Source: JAAYWY01 sp050945275
GTDB lineage: Bacteria > Bacillota > DTU030 > DUMP01
Assembly: GCA_050945275.1 (NCBI GenBank)
Contig: JBMNSQ010000037.1
Span: 1 to 13,975 of the forward strand
Direction: 5' to 3'
DNA: 13,975 nt
Shown here: positions 7,580 through 13,975 of the stretch, piece after piece
Layout of the letters: each line of letters begins with the position of its first letter
How positions within the stretch are numbered: the stretch's first letter is position 1
The notes under the pieces: generated by a model
Seen by the model: only the letters and a program-made list of their open reading frames with translations
What the model was told of the DNA's origin: nothing
Databases searched by the model: none
Made by a program: the position numbers and the translations under genes

Positions 7580-9023
7580 GGGTTGTACCCCCTCTTTTTA
7601 TCAAAGACTGCCTTAGCGGTGCTAACACAGTATAATTGCAGAGAAAGATGATGTTAGGCGCTGAGTCGGTCAGAGCTGATCGGACAGCCTGATCAACTCC
7701 CGATACTATCCTAATCTTATCCAGCGGCACACCGTGGTACTTAAAGCATACTGCCACGTCCGTGGCTCGGCGGCCGCTACATATAATGGATACCTGTTCA
7801 GGGATAGCACTGATGTACGTGTCCCAAAGCCAAGAGATATCTCGGCCGTCAGCTGGAAGATCATTAATGGCTACTACCAACGTGGTGGCTGTTAGCTCGG
7901 TTGTTGGTTTGGCTTTGGCTAAAGTGGTTAACGCTTGGTTGAACCCAGTTGGGTTTTTTACTAGTACTAGCGTACCTTTTTTCCCCTGGTCGGGCCAGGA
8001 GAAGTATTCGGTGCGTCCAGCCGGGGCCCGAAAAGCAGCTACCACCGGCATCAGGGAGGATAGCTCGGTTTCTGGTCGCCATAATAAGGTTGTAGCCATG
8101 GCTGCAATGATGTTATATCCGTTGTACAAGCCGGTTAGTGTGCTGTTGAATGCATGTTCGTGACCACTAATCGTACGAATGTTTAACCTGCTGCCGGTTC
8201 CTTCAATAGTGGGCAATGGAGAGCCGATAAGGACAGCTGGCGGTGAGCGAAATCCGCAAGTCCCGCAAGTATAACTTCCCAAGTGAGCGTAGCGCCGACT
8301 GCTGAAACTAAGGTTTTGTCTACAAATTGGACATAGAGCAACTTCATCCGATTCCAGATTTGTATCGGCTGGGTCATCCTCGGCTGTATCCATGGCGAAG
8401 TAGTGGGTACGGGCGCGGTCATGCCCGAAAGAAGCTACTAGAGGATCGTCAGCATTTAGCAGTAAGGTGGCGCAGGGCCAAGCAGCAATTGCTTGTTTCA
8501 TCCGCTTGCCCAAAGCAATGACTGAGCCGTAGCGGTCCAATTGATCAGGGAAAAGGTTCGTTACCACCACTAAGTCTACGTCTGGGAGAAGCTTAGATAG
8601 GGGCAGTAGGCTTCCTTCATCCACCTCTAATATCGCTAGGCGGGTCCTGCCATTTGCAGCGGTGCTTCCCAAGGACTCAGCTTTAAGCAAGGCGGTAAGT
8701 AGGCCAGGAACCATATTGGCTCCTTCGGGGTTAGAGACTATATTAAAACCGGTACTTTGAAGCAGCTTGACTATTAGGGCGGTGGTACTGGTTTTACCGT
8801 TGGTGCCAGTGACCAGGATAAACCCTTGGTAGCGATCGCGCAGGGTGGCTATGATGTTGCGATCTACCTTCAGCGCCACTCGGCCGGGAAAAGCCGTACC
8901 ACCCCAGGGTAGCCGCAACCAGTGTGTAAGCTTTAATAGAACAATACAAATTTTCCCTAAGACAAAAGCTAACCAGGTGCGAGATGTCCAGCTGGTTTGC
9001 TTGGTCGTTGCATTTTGCATCAC
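7569..9023 (-). CDS. murT: MurT, Mur-ligase-like subunit of lipid II isoglutaminyl synthase
   Basis: MurT activates the D-glutamate alpha-carboxylate of lipid II with ATP and accepts ammonia from GatD, at the cytoplasmic membrane. Visible parts of the 484-residue protein: a hydrophobic N-terminal stretch (about 18-32), the ATP loop GTNGKT (73-78), SNPEGANMVPG (97-107), LEVDEGSL (132-139), LNADDP (189-194), a four-cysteine zinc ribbon (Cys231, Cys234, Cys253, Cys256) characteristic of MurT, the C-terminal Mur domain with VKNPTGFNQ (355-363), and ADGRDISWLWD (391-401), whose DxSW aspartate faces the GatD active site in the S. aureus complex. In the NxFRDQxDRxGE motif, Arg is Pro159 and Glu is Ser167. 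AGGAGG (9032-9037) is 8 bases from GTG 9023 and 11 from ATG 9020, so the start could be one codon later. It is transcribed leftward ahead of gatD, probably as a two-gene operon. Confidence 0.95.
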   Translation of the reverse strand: MMQNATTKQTSWTSRTWLAFVLGKICIVLLKLTHWLRLPWGGTAFPGRVALKVDRNIIATLRDRYQGFILVTGTNGKTSTTALIVKLLQSTGFNIVSNPEGANMVPGLLTALLKAESLGSTAANGRTRLAILEVDEGSLLPLSKLLPDVDLVVVTNLFPDQLDRYGSVIALGKRMKQAIAAWPCATLLLNADDPLVASFGHDRARTHYFAMDTAEDDPADTNLESDEVALCPICRQNLSFSSRRYAHLGSYTCGTCGFRSPPAVLIGSPLPTIEGTGSRLNIRTISGHEHAFNSTLTGLYNGYNIIAAMATTLLWRPETELSSLMPVVAAFRAPAGRTEYFSWPDQGKKGTLVLVKNPTGFNQALTTLAKAKPTTELTATTLVVAINDLPADGRDISWLWDTYISAIPEQVSIICSGRRATDVAVCFKYHGVPLDKIRIVSGVDQAVRSALTDSAPNIIFLCNYTVLAPLRQSLIKRGGTTHAA

Positions 9024-9066
9024 CTTGTTTGCCTCCTAGACAATGACTGTATAGCCCCTCGACCAA

Positions 9067-9095
9067 ATAATGACACAGAAATCAGGTTTTGTCTA
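9067..9095 (-). promoter_or_regulatory. Candidate sigma-A promoter for murT-gatD
   Basis: Reading the minus strand, TAGACA (5 of 6 to the -35 consensus, plus-strand 9090-9095) is followed after 17 bases by CATTAT (4 of 6 to the -10, plus-strand 9067-9072). The -10 lies about 43 bases ahead of the murT start and downstream of the DUF1540 terminator, so murT-gatD probably has its own transcript. Evidence is consensus matching only. Confidence 0.4.
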
Positions 9096-9120
9096 GGAGT
9101 TGCGTTACAAAACAAATAAC

Positions 9121-9136
9121 GAGCCGGTAAGGGCTC
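9121..9136 (-). terminator. Small hairpin between the DUF1540 gene and murT
   Basis: GAGCC and GGCTC form a 5-base-pair stem with a 6-base loop. On the minus strand it is followed by a T-rich run (GTTATTTGTTTTG), so it could act as a second, weak terminator behind the stronger hairpin at 9168-9193. It could also be chance, because the stem is short. Confidence 0.3.
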
Positions 9137-9167
9137 TTAGATGATGTATGGGGATTTAATCAGACAA

Positions 9168-9193
9168 GAAAGGGGGGCCTTTAGCCCCCTTTC
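9168..9193 (-). terminator. Rho-independent-type terminator of the DUF1540 gene
   Basis: GAAAGGGGG (9168-9176) and CCCCCTTTC (9185-9193) make a perfect 9-base-pair stem with an 8-base loop, starting 8 bases beyond the DUF1540 stop. On the minus strand the stem is followed by TTGTC, so the T-tract is short, but stem strength and position support a terminator separating this gene from murT. Confidence 0.65.
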
Positions 9194-9201
9194 GGACAGC
9201 C

Positions 9202-9453
9202 TTAGGACCTAATGACGCTGTCCATGCGTTCTTTGCCGGATCCTTTGTAGACAAAGGTTTTGCAGCAAGTTTCCTCGCACCGGTCGGTAGGCGTGGCTGA
9301 CAAGGTAGACGCTTGTGGTGCATCAATGGTGTCAGGTGCGGAAGCAGCGAAGCTGTCGGCGGTCACCATAATGGCATTGGCATCACATCGGTTTCCTGAC
9401 TTCCAGTAATGACAGTTGTTGACACTACACATAATTTGCTGCCCTTGGGCCAT
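9202..9453 (-). CDS. DUF1540-type small cysteine-rich protein
   Basis: An 83-residue protein of unknown function. It carries the DUF1540 pattern: IMCSVNNCHYW near the N-terminus (Cys9, Cys14), NRCDANAIMV (Cys23), then after an Ala/Ser/Asp-rich spacer a second cluster with Cys59, Cys63 and Cys64 before KTFV. The spacing of cysteines suggests metal binding, which is the usual guess for this family of clostridial and bacillar proteins but is unproven. I chose ATG 9453 because GGAGGTGA (plus-strand 9458-9465) is 4 bases upstream; a longer in-frame reading to 9522 has no such site. No signal peptide or membrane segment is seen. It is followed by a strong hairpin, so it is likely a single-gene transcript, divergent from the methyltransferase gene and in the same direction as murT. 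Confidence 0.85.
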   Translation of the reverse strand: MAQGQQIMCSVNNCHYWKSGNRCDANAIMVTADSFAASAPDTIDAPQASTLSATPTDRCEETCCKTFVYKGSGKERMDSVIRS

Positions 9454-9592
9454 TAAATCACCTCCGTTGCTAGAATACCCCCAAAGGCCTACTAAATATG
9501 TACCGGCAGCAGGAAAAGACATTGGTAGCAGCCAATAAATTAGTTTAAGAAGCGAAAGAGAAAACGTTGTTTACCGAGGAGGCAGCAGCTCC

Positions 9593-11809
9593 ATGTCAGT
9601 GTCAACAGCTAAGGTACAAGCCACTGCAGCAGTATTGACTAGCGCCCTGGAACAATTAATAATAGAAAATTCGTGCACAGAGACACTAATGGCTCTGGTG
9701 CAGGGTGTATTTTTATGGCGTCTGGGACTTACATACTTGTCTCCGGCAGAGCTGATTAACTGGGGCGGCCCTTTTTGTAAGCCAGCGTGGGTGAGTGGGT
9801 GTCCCGTTGCCATCACTGCCCTTTATGCTAAATTGCAAAACATTGGCCCAAGCACATCAGAGTTGGGAATGGCACTTGAAGAATTTTATTGGCGTAGCAA
9901 GACCAGCACTGAACGTGATCAAGGCGTGTATTATACCCATCCCCTGCTGGCCAGAGTTATGGCCCGTTTAGGTTTGAACTTATACCTTAGAGAACGGATG
10001 CGCCCACGATCGGCAGGAAACCGGCACAAAGACAGGTTACGGTTGCCTGCTTCTTTTGTATTACTGGATCCGGCGGTAGGAGCCGGAGCTTTTTTGGTTG
10101 CGGCTTTTCACGAACTGGTCTCCTTACCATCTGACTTACGGCCCGAAGGAACCAAACGCGCTTTGCTGCCGTTTTTGGCTGGACGCGATATTGATGCCGG
10201 GGCAGTTGATCTCACCAAAGCTCGCTTGTGGTTGGAAGTGGTTGAGGAAGTACAAGCTGGCGATCGTTTGTTTCCGGCTTTGCCTAATATCGTTACAGGC
10301 AACAGCTTACAGGAACCACCCCTTTTAGCGGATATGGTGTTGGCTAATCCCCCTTATCAGCGGCAGGAAACTATGGAGCCGGGATTAAAGTCCTTTTTGG
10401 TTAATCGCTTCCAAGGGTTAATACCAAAACAGGCCGATCTTTATACTTACTTTCTGGCTAACCTTACCCACATGTTAAAACCAGGTGGAGCTGCTGCCGT
10501 GGTTACCCCTACCGCCTGGCTAGAGGTAGATTACGGCCGGGCACTGCAGAAACTGTTACAACAAAGTTTAGAGATCCCCTTAATTATGGGCTCGGCCTGT
10601 GAACGGTGGTTTGAAGAGGCAGCTGTACACACCGTGGTCACTACATTAGTGCGCCGCACCGATAAGCGCAAACCGCGTCGCCCCACCACCATGGTTAACT
10701 TAATGCAGCCGCTTGCGGCCGTACAGCCGGAAGAGATAGCAATGCTGGCTGAAATGCCCCCTGGTTTTAAGCATGACCTTAATTGGCAGGCAGTTACCTT
10801 GCCGCAAAAGCGCCTACAGGCCTTAACGCAAAGAGAGGAGCCGGTACGGGCGGCCTGGGGCACATTACTAAGAGCCCCAGCTGTCTATTTTAATTTACAT
10901 GATAAAACCTCAAAGAGGTGGATCCCTGCTGGGCAGGTAGGAGAAGTGAGACGAGGATTTACTACCGGAGCAAATGCTTTTTTCTTTGTACAGGACATAA
11001 CAGCCGGTGCTTTGCCAGATCTTAGGCGCAAGCTTGGTATTACTGCCGACAGCGGTTTAGCTATTATCGCTGCTCGCGCTGGTAAAAAAGAGGTCTACTT
11101 TGCGGTGGAAGAACGTTTTTTGTTGCCGCTTATCAAAACGCCGCGTGAGGTGGACGGCTACCTTATCCGGGAAGAACGCCTGCGCTCACGGGTGTTGATG
11201 TTACCGCCGGATGAAGATTATATTAAAGGACTTAAAGTAGCTGATTATATCCGTTGGGGAGAGCAGCAGGGTTACCAGCAGCGCCCGACTCTAAAAGCTC
11301 GTCCCTTGTGGTGGAGTTTGCCCCGTCTATTACCGGCTCAGGTTTTGGCCCGCCAATTTTATGATATGCGATTTAATTTCCCTTACAACCCAGGAGCGAT
11401 TTTGTGTGACCATACTTTTTACTACCTTACCGGTTGCTTAGATCCAGAACTTGTGGCGTCCATTTTAAATTCCACCATTACCTTTCTTCATGTGGAGTTA
11501 TGGGGACGATCCAACATGGGAGACGGGGTCCTTACCTTTTACGGGCCTGAGCTAACCGATTTACCGTTGGTTAAACCAACGTTATTTTCTCGTGAACAGC
11601 AGCAGGCTCTAAAAACTGCTTTTCGCCGCCTGTGTGGGCGAGCAGTGCTACCGATTCAGCAAGAATTGGGGCAAAAAGATCGCCAGGAGCTGGACTTGAT
11701 AGTATTGTCAGCTTTAGGACTAACAGGGCTTACGGCAGCGTCTCTATTAGGAGAAATTTATACCGCCCTTTACCAATTGGTAAATCAGCGACAGAAGCGG
11801 TCGCAGTAA
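9593..11809 (+). CDS. Eco57I/TaqI-type N6-adenine DNA methyltransferase, apparently orphan
   Basis: A 738-residue class I S-adenosylmethionine-dependent DNA methyltransferase. Motif X-like GVYYTHP is at 111-117, the SAM-binding motif I DPAVGAGAF at 159-167, the acidic GRDID at 197-201, and the catalytic motif IV NPPY at 252-255, followed by PGGAAAVVTPTAWL (297-310). The second half resembles a TaqI-like target-recognition domain: GFTTGANAFFFV, then a late ILNSTITFLHVELWGRSNMGDG segment typical of type IIG enzymes. It should methylate adenine in a specific site. The first 100 residues show no PD-(D/E)XK nuclease pattern that I can recognise, and no restriction, helicase or specificity gene is adjacent. 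It may therefore be a solitary methyltransferase, or a modification enzyme whose nuclease has gone or lies elsewhere. The start ATG has GAGGAGG at 9576-9582, spaced 10 bases. Codon use resembles the neighbours. Confidence 0.9.
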   Translation: MSVSTAKVQATAAVLTSALEQLIIENSCTETLMALVQGVFLWRLGLTYLSPAELINWGGPFCKPAWVSGCPVAITALYAKLQNIGPSTSELGMALEEFYWRSKTSTERDQGVYYTHPLLARVMARLGLNLYLRERMRPRSAGNRHKDRLRLPASFVLLDPAVGAGAFLVAAFHELVSLPSDLRPEGTKRALLPFLAGRDIDAGAVDLTKARLWLEVVEEVQAGDRLFPALPNIVTGNSLQEPPLLADMVLANPPYQRQETMEPGLKSFLVNRFQGLIPKQADLYTYFLANLTHMLKPGGAAAVVTPTAWLEVDYGRALQKLLQQSLEIPLIMGSACERWFEEAAVHTVVTTLVRRTDKRKPRRPTTMVNLMQPLAAVQPEEIAMLAEMPPGFKHDLNWQAVTLPQKRLQALTQREEPVRAAWGTLLRAPAVYFNLHDKTSKRWIPAGQVGEVRRGFTTGANAFFFVQDITAGALPDLRRKLGITADSGLAIIAARAGKKEVYFAVEERFLLPLIKTPREVDGYLIREERLRSRVLMLPPDEDYIKGLKVADYIRWGEQQGYQQRPTLKARPLWWSLPRLLPAQVLARQFYDMRFNFPYNPGAILCDHTFYYLTGCLDPELVASILNSTITFLHVELWGRSNMGDGVLTFYGPELTDLPLVKPTLFSREQQQALKTAFRRLCGRAVLPIQQELGQKDRQELDLIVLSALGLTGLTAASLLGEIYTALYQLVNQRQKRSQ

Positions 11810-11858
11810 CTCATTAACTGAACCATCAAGAACTATTTTTTCCTTTGGTCTTTTTCTT

Positions 11859-11881
11859 ACCTCGCTTTTTACAAGCGGGGT
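11859..11881 (+). terminator. Hairpin downstream of the methyltransferase gene
   Basis: ACCTCGCTT (11859-11867) pairs with AAGCGGGGT (11873-11881) with one G-T wobble and a 5-base loop. It lies 50 bases past the methyltransferase stop. The following ATAAATGTTT is not a convincing T-tract, so it may be a terminator, an RNA-stabilising hairpin, or a structure over the small open frame that starts at 11886. Confidence 0.35.
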
Positions 11882-12098
11882 ATAAATGTTTACCAGCGCC
11901 ATAGTCAGATTTTATTTAGTGGACGCTTCTGCCCATTGTTACTTCAGGGGTATTACCAACGTAGATATAGAGTGGTCAGTTTTATTGCTTAGAGGATAAA
12001 AGCTTTCACACTGTAGTTGGCGTCGGGAGTAGGAAACTTTAGCTGTGAACGTCAATAATATATAAATAAAACAACTAGCAACAAAACCCCTACGCCTG

Positions 12099-12127
12099 TT
12101 GCCGCGCAAGTCAGAAGATGGTACAAT
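12099..12127 (+). promoter_or_regulatory. Sigma-A-like promoter of the thioesterase gene
   Basis: TTGCCG (12099-12104, 4 of 6) is separated by exactly 17 bases from TACAAT (12122-12127, 5 of 6). Transcription would begin near 12134, leaving a leader of about 30 bases containing AGGAGG (12151-12156), 7 bases before the ATG. The symporter downstream has no better promoter of its own, so this one may serve both genes. Confidence 0.6.
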
Positions 12128-12163
12128 GTTTGCACTAGGCCCCCAAAAACAGGAGGTGGAGAT

Positions 12164-12589
12164 ATGCCGACTCTCCATGCTGTGCAACCAGGTTTAACAG
12201 CCACGGTACAAAAGCTGGTTACTGAAGCCGATGCAGCCCTCCATTTTGGTAGCGGTGCCCTAAAGAATCTTTTTGCTACCCCTGTGTTCGTTGCGTTGGT
12301 GGTGGAAGCAGCAGTACGAGCTGCGGATCCTATGCTTCCGGATGGTTTAGTAACAGCAGGTGTTGGTTTGGACCTTAGGCACACAGCACCAACAGCTATT
12401 GGCCTTACTGTCACTGTTGAAGCAGTCTTGGAACGGATAGAAGATAGTAGGCTTTTCTTCCGGTTTAAGGCTTATGACGAAGTTGGCGAAATTGGTTCTG
12501 GCATCCATGAACGAGTAGTAGTTAGCCTAAAAGGAATTATGAAATCGGCCGAACGACGTCAAAAGAAAGTAATAGCTAATATGGCATGA
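12164..12589 (+). CDS. FlK-like hotdog-fold acyl-CoA thioesterase
   Basis: A 141-residue protein of the fluoroacetyl-CoA-thioesterase-like family, single-domain hotdog enzymes that hydrolyse short acyl-CoA esters in the cytoplasm; natural substrates of most members are unknown. Visible family marks are FGSGALKNLFATP (28-40), the long helix VALVVEAAVRA (43-53), LRHTAPTAIG (71-80), AYDEVGEIGSG (103-113) and HERVVVSL (115-122). The catalytic threonine (Thr39) and histidine (His73) are present. In FlK and most relatives the catalytic Glu is eight residues after the Thr; here that position is Val47 and a Glu stands next to it (Glu48), so the active site may differ. AGGAGG at 12151-12156 fixes the start. 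The symporter gene follows 98 bases later on the same strand; a shared role in carboxylate or acyl metabolism is only a guess. Confidence 0.85.
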   Translation: MPTLHAVQPGLTATVQKLVTEADAALHFGSGALKNLFATPVFVALVVEAAVRAADPMLPDGLVTAGVGLDLRHTAPTAIGLTVTVEAVLERIEDSRLFFRFKAYDEVGEIGSGIHERVVVSLKGIMKSAERRQKKVIANMA

Positions 12590-12614
12590 GAGGCTTGTTT
12601 TAACTGAGGGGGTG

Positions 12615-12671
12615 ATGGCAAAGGCAAAAAGAAAAGTGTCCCATTTGGTAATCAGAACAACGATAAAATAA
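12615..12671 (+). other. Possible 18-codon basic leader ORF before the symporter gene
   Basis: In the 98-base gap between the thioesterase and symporter genes, GAGGGGGTG is directly followed by ATG 12615 and 18 codons (MAKAKRKVSHLVIRTTIK) ending at TAA 12671. The predicted peptide is strongly basic. The purine-rich site is almost touching the ATG, which is tight for good initiation, and no family is recognised. It may be a chance frame; if translated it ends 16 bases before the symporter start and could couple to it. Confidence 0.2.
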
Positions 12672-12687
12672 TAGGGGGTTACAGGGC

Positions 12688-13899
12688 ATGAAACTATGGC
12701 AGAAAATACTAATCGGGTTTGTCATCGGTGCGGTTTTAGGCCTTACATTCCCACAGCTAGCGGCATTAAAACCTGTAGGAGACCTTTTCATTCGGCTTAT
12801 TAAGATGCTTATTGCGCCCATGGTGTTTGCTTCACTGGTAGTGGGCGCCTCCAGTATTGGTGATCTAAGGAAACTTGGTCGAGTTGGTGGCAAAACTGTA
12901 GCTTATTTCATGGTTACTACAGCCGTAGCTATTGTTATCGGTCTTATTGTTGCCTTTGTGATGCAGCCAGGAGCTGGCTTTGTGCTTAAGGAAGTAGAAA
13001 AGTATGAACCGGCCGCTATGCCTTCTGTTATTGATGTCTTTCTTAACATGGTACCGACCAATATTATCAATTCTTTAGCCACTGATAACATGCTACAAAT
13101 CATTGTGTTTGCCCTCTTTGCCGGTGTTGGTGCAGCCATGATCGGCGAGAGGGGCAAACCTTTTTTGGCTTTCTGCAACAGTTTGGCCGAAGTTATGTAT
13201 AATATCACCGGCATGGTAATGAGTTTAGCCCCTTATGCAGCCGGTGCTCTCATGGCCTGGGTTACAGCTACTAACGGGCCGGATGTGCTGTTCCCATTAG
13301 CTAAAGCGTTGGCTGCTGTTTATATCGCCAATATTTTGCATGCCGCTGTTATATACTCCGGTGCTGTGTACTTCTTTGCTCGCATGAGTCCTTTGCGGTT
13401 TTTCCAAGGAATTTTTGAGGCTTGGGCCGTGGCCTTTACTACTTGTTCCAGTAGTGCCACGTTGCCTGTTTCCATGCGTAATGCTCAGGAGAATCTAGGA
13501 GTTCCCAGCGAGATTTCCAGCTTTGTTCAGCCTCTCGGTGCTACCATTAATATGGATGGAACCGCTATTTATCAAGGTGTTTGTGCCTACTTTATCGCTC
13601 AGGTTTATGGAATCACATTAGGATTACCGCAGATACTAATGATTATCCTCACCGCCACATTAGCTTCCATTGGTACCGCCGGTGTTCCTGGTGCCGGTAT
13701 GATTATGCTCAGCATGGTGCTGCAGACAGTGGGATTGCCGCTAGACGGCATTCTCCTTATTGCTGGCGTGGATCGAATCTTTGACATGATCCGTACTTCC
13801 ATGAACGTTATCGGTGACGCCGCTGGTGCTGTAGTTGTAGCATCGACGGAGGGAGAACTCAAGACCTTACCGGCAGGAGTAAATGTAGGCGGGAAGTAA
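12688..13899 (+). CDS. Dicarboxylate/amino acid:cation symporter (glutamate transporter family)
   Basis: A 403-residue inner-membrane secondary transporter of the DAACS (SLC1, GltP/DctA-like) family, close to the length of archaeal GltPh. It has many hydrophobic segments and the family's signature re-entrant loops: HP1 TCSSSATLP (252-260, serines 254-256), the TM7 NMDGT motif (288-292), HP2 GVPGAG (332-337) and a TM8 segment DRIFDMIRTSMNVIGD (362-377). By analogy with GltPh, Asp366 and Asn373 would bind substrate and Arg369 would contact the side-chain carboxylate; Arg at this place favours acidic substrates such as glutamate, aspartate or C4-dicarboxylates over neutral amino acids. Asn288, Asp290 and Asp377 match cation-site residues. 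The coupling ion (sodium or proton) cannot be read from the sequence. The ATG is preceded by a GGGGG run at about 12674-12678, a modest ribosome site. All key residues are present, so it should be functional. Confidence 0.95.
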   Translation: MKLWQKILIGFVIGAVLGLTFPQLAALKPVGDLFIRLIKMLIAPMVFASLVVGASSIGDLRKLGRVGGKTVAYFMVTTAVAIVIGLIVAFVMQPGAGFVLKEVEKYEPAAMPSVIDVFLNMVPTNIINSLATDNMLQIIVFALFAGVGAAMIGERGKPFLAFCNSLAEVMYNITGMVMSLAPYAAGALMAWVTATNGPDVLFPLAKALAAVYIANILHAAVIYSGAVYFFARMSPLRFFQGIFEAWAVAFTTCSSSATLPVSMRNAQENLGVPSEISSFVQPLGATINMDGTAIYQGVCAYFIAQVYGITLGLPQILMIILTATLASIGTAGVPGAGMIMLSMVLQTVGLPLDGILLIAGVDRIFDMIRTSMNVIGDAAGAVVVASTEGELKTLPAGVNVGGK

Positions 13900-13931
13900 A
13901 ATTGCTTTGATCCAAATATAAGTTAGTTCAA

Positions 13932-13961
13932 AAAGCCGCTCCCTAAACGTAGGGAGGCTTT
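13932..13961 (+). terminator. Terminator hairpin after the symporter gene
   Basis: AAAGCC-GC-TCCCT (13932-13944) pairs with AGGGAGGCTTT (13951-13961) around a 6-base loop, giving an 11-base-pair stem with a two-base GC bulge. It lies 33 bases past the stop. The tail is CTTTACTT, a short T-rich end, consistent with a Rho-independent terminator, possibly bidirectional because the stem begins with AAAA. Confidence 0.65.
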
Positions 13962-13975
13962 ACTTGGTGTAGCCT

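Larger units (their letters stand above)
11810..12163. other. 354-base intergenic region with a possible 37-codon micro-ORF
   Basis: No recognisable gene remnant was found. A 37-codon open frame (ATG 11886 to TAA 11999) follows a G-rich stretch (GCGGGG, 11875-11880), but the peptide resembles nothing I know and its G-rich site is part of a hairpin stem. The rest is AT-rich up to the promoter at 12099-12127. The methyltransferase stop is at the left edge and the thioesterase start at the right. Confidence 0.4.

Noticed and set aside
7762..8163. 133-codon open frame on the plus strand opposite murT
   Set aside because: It lies wholly antisense to conserved MurT motifs and its product shows no domain or ribosome binding site.
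9454..9522. Longer N-terminus of the DUF1540 protein, starting at 9522
   Set aside because: The extra 23 residues overlap the ribosome binding site GGAGGTGA that serves ATG 9453 and match nothing in the family.
12648..12673. Promoter directly before the symporter (TTGGTA, 16 bases, AATAAT)
   Set aside because: Transcription would begin about 7 bases after the -10, inside or past the ribosome binding site of the ATG at 12688, so it could not make a useful leader.

Overview
The window looks like chromosomal DNA from a Bacillota (Firmicutes) bacterium, probably a clostridial or Peptococcaceae-like lineage. The evidence is the addB-addA gene pair, the murT-gatD cell-wall pair, a DUF1540 cysteine protein, strong AGGAGG-type ribosome binding sites and sigma-A-like promoters. 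Base composition is mixed, with GC-balanced housekeeping genes and a visibly AT-richer hicAB patch. The genus cannot be fixed from the sequence alone.

Layout. (1) 1-6037, plus strand: the 3' part of addB (cut by the window edge) and complete addA, overlapping by 8 bases; together they encode the AddAB helicase-nuclease that processes double-strand DNA ends for recombination. (2) 6060-6719, plus strand: a small hicA-hicB toxin-antitoxin module with its own promoter. HicA is short and altered at its active-site motif, and HicB has no ATG, GTG or TTG at the expected start, where an ATT stands instead. (3) 9453-6800, minus strand: a small DUF1540 cysteine protein with its own terminator, then murT and gatD, which overlap by 11 bases. 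MurT-GatD normally amidates the D-glutamate of lipid II using ammonia released from glutamine by GatD. (4) 9593-11809, plus strand: a large Eco57I/TaqI-type adenine DNA methyltransferase with no restriction gene beside it. (5) 11810-12163: a 354-base gap with a hairpin and a good promoter. (6) 12164-13899, plus strand: a FlK-like acyl-CoA thioesterase and a glutamate/dicarboxylate-type symporter, closed by a hairpin near the right edge.

The most striking point is the GatD homologue. It aligns along its length with known GatD, but the nucleophilic cysteine is glycine (residue 91) and the catalytic histidine is glutamine (residue 198). It therefore appears to be a dead glutaminase kept as the translationally coupled partner of a MurT that still has its ATP loop, four-cysteine zinc ribbon and DxSW segment. 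Either lipid II amidation here uses free ammonia or another amidotransferase, or the pair has a different job. Other second-look points are the altered HicA, the ATT start of HicB, the orphan methyltransferase, and a shifted catalytic glutamate in the thioesterase. No CRISPR array, insertion sequence, tRNA or rRNA was seen.
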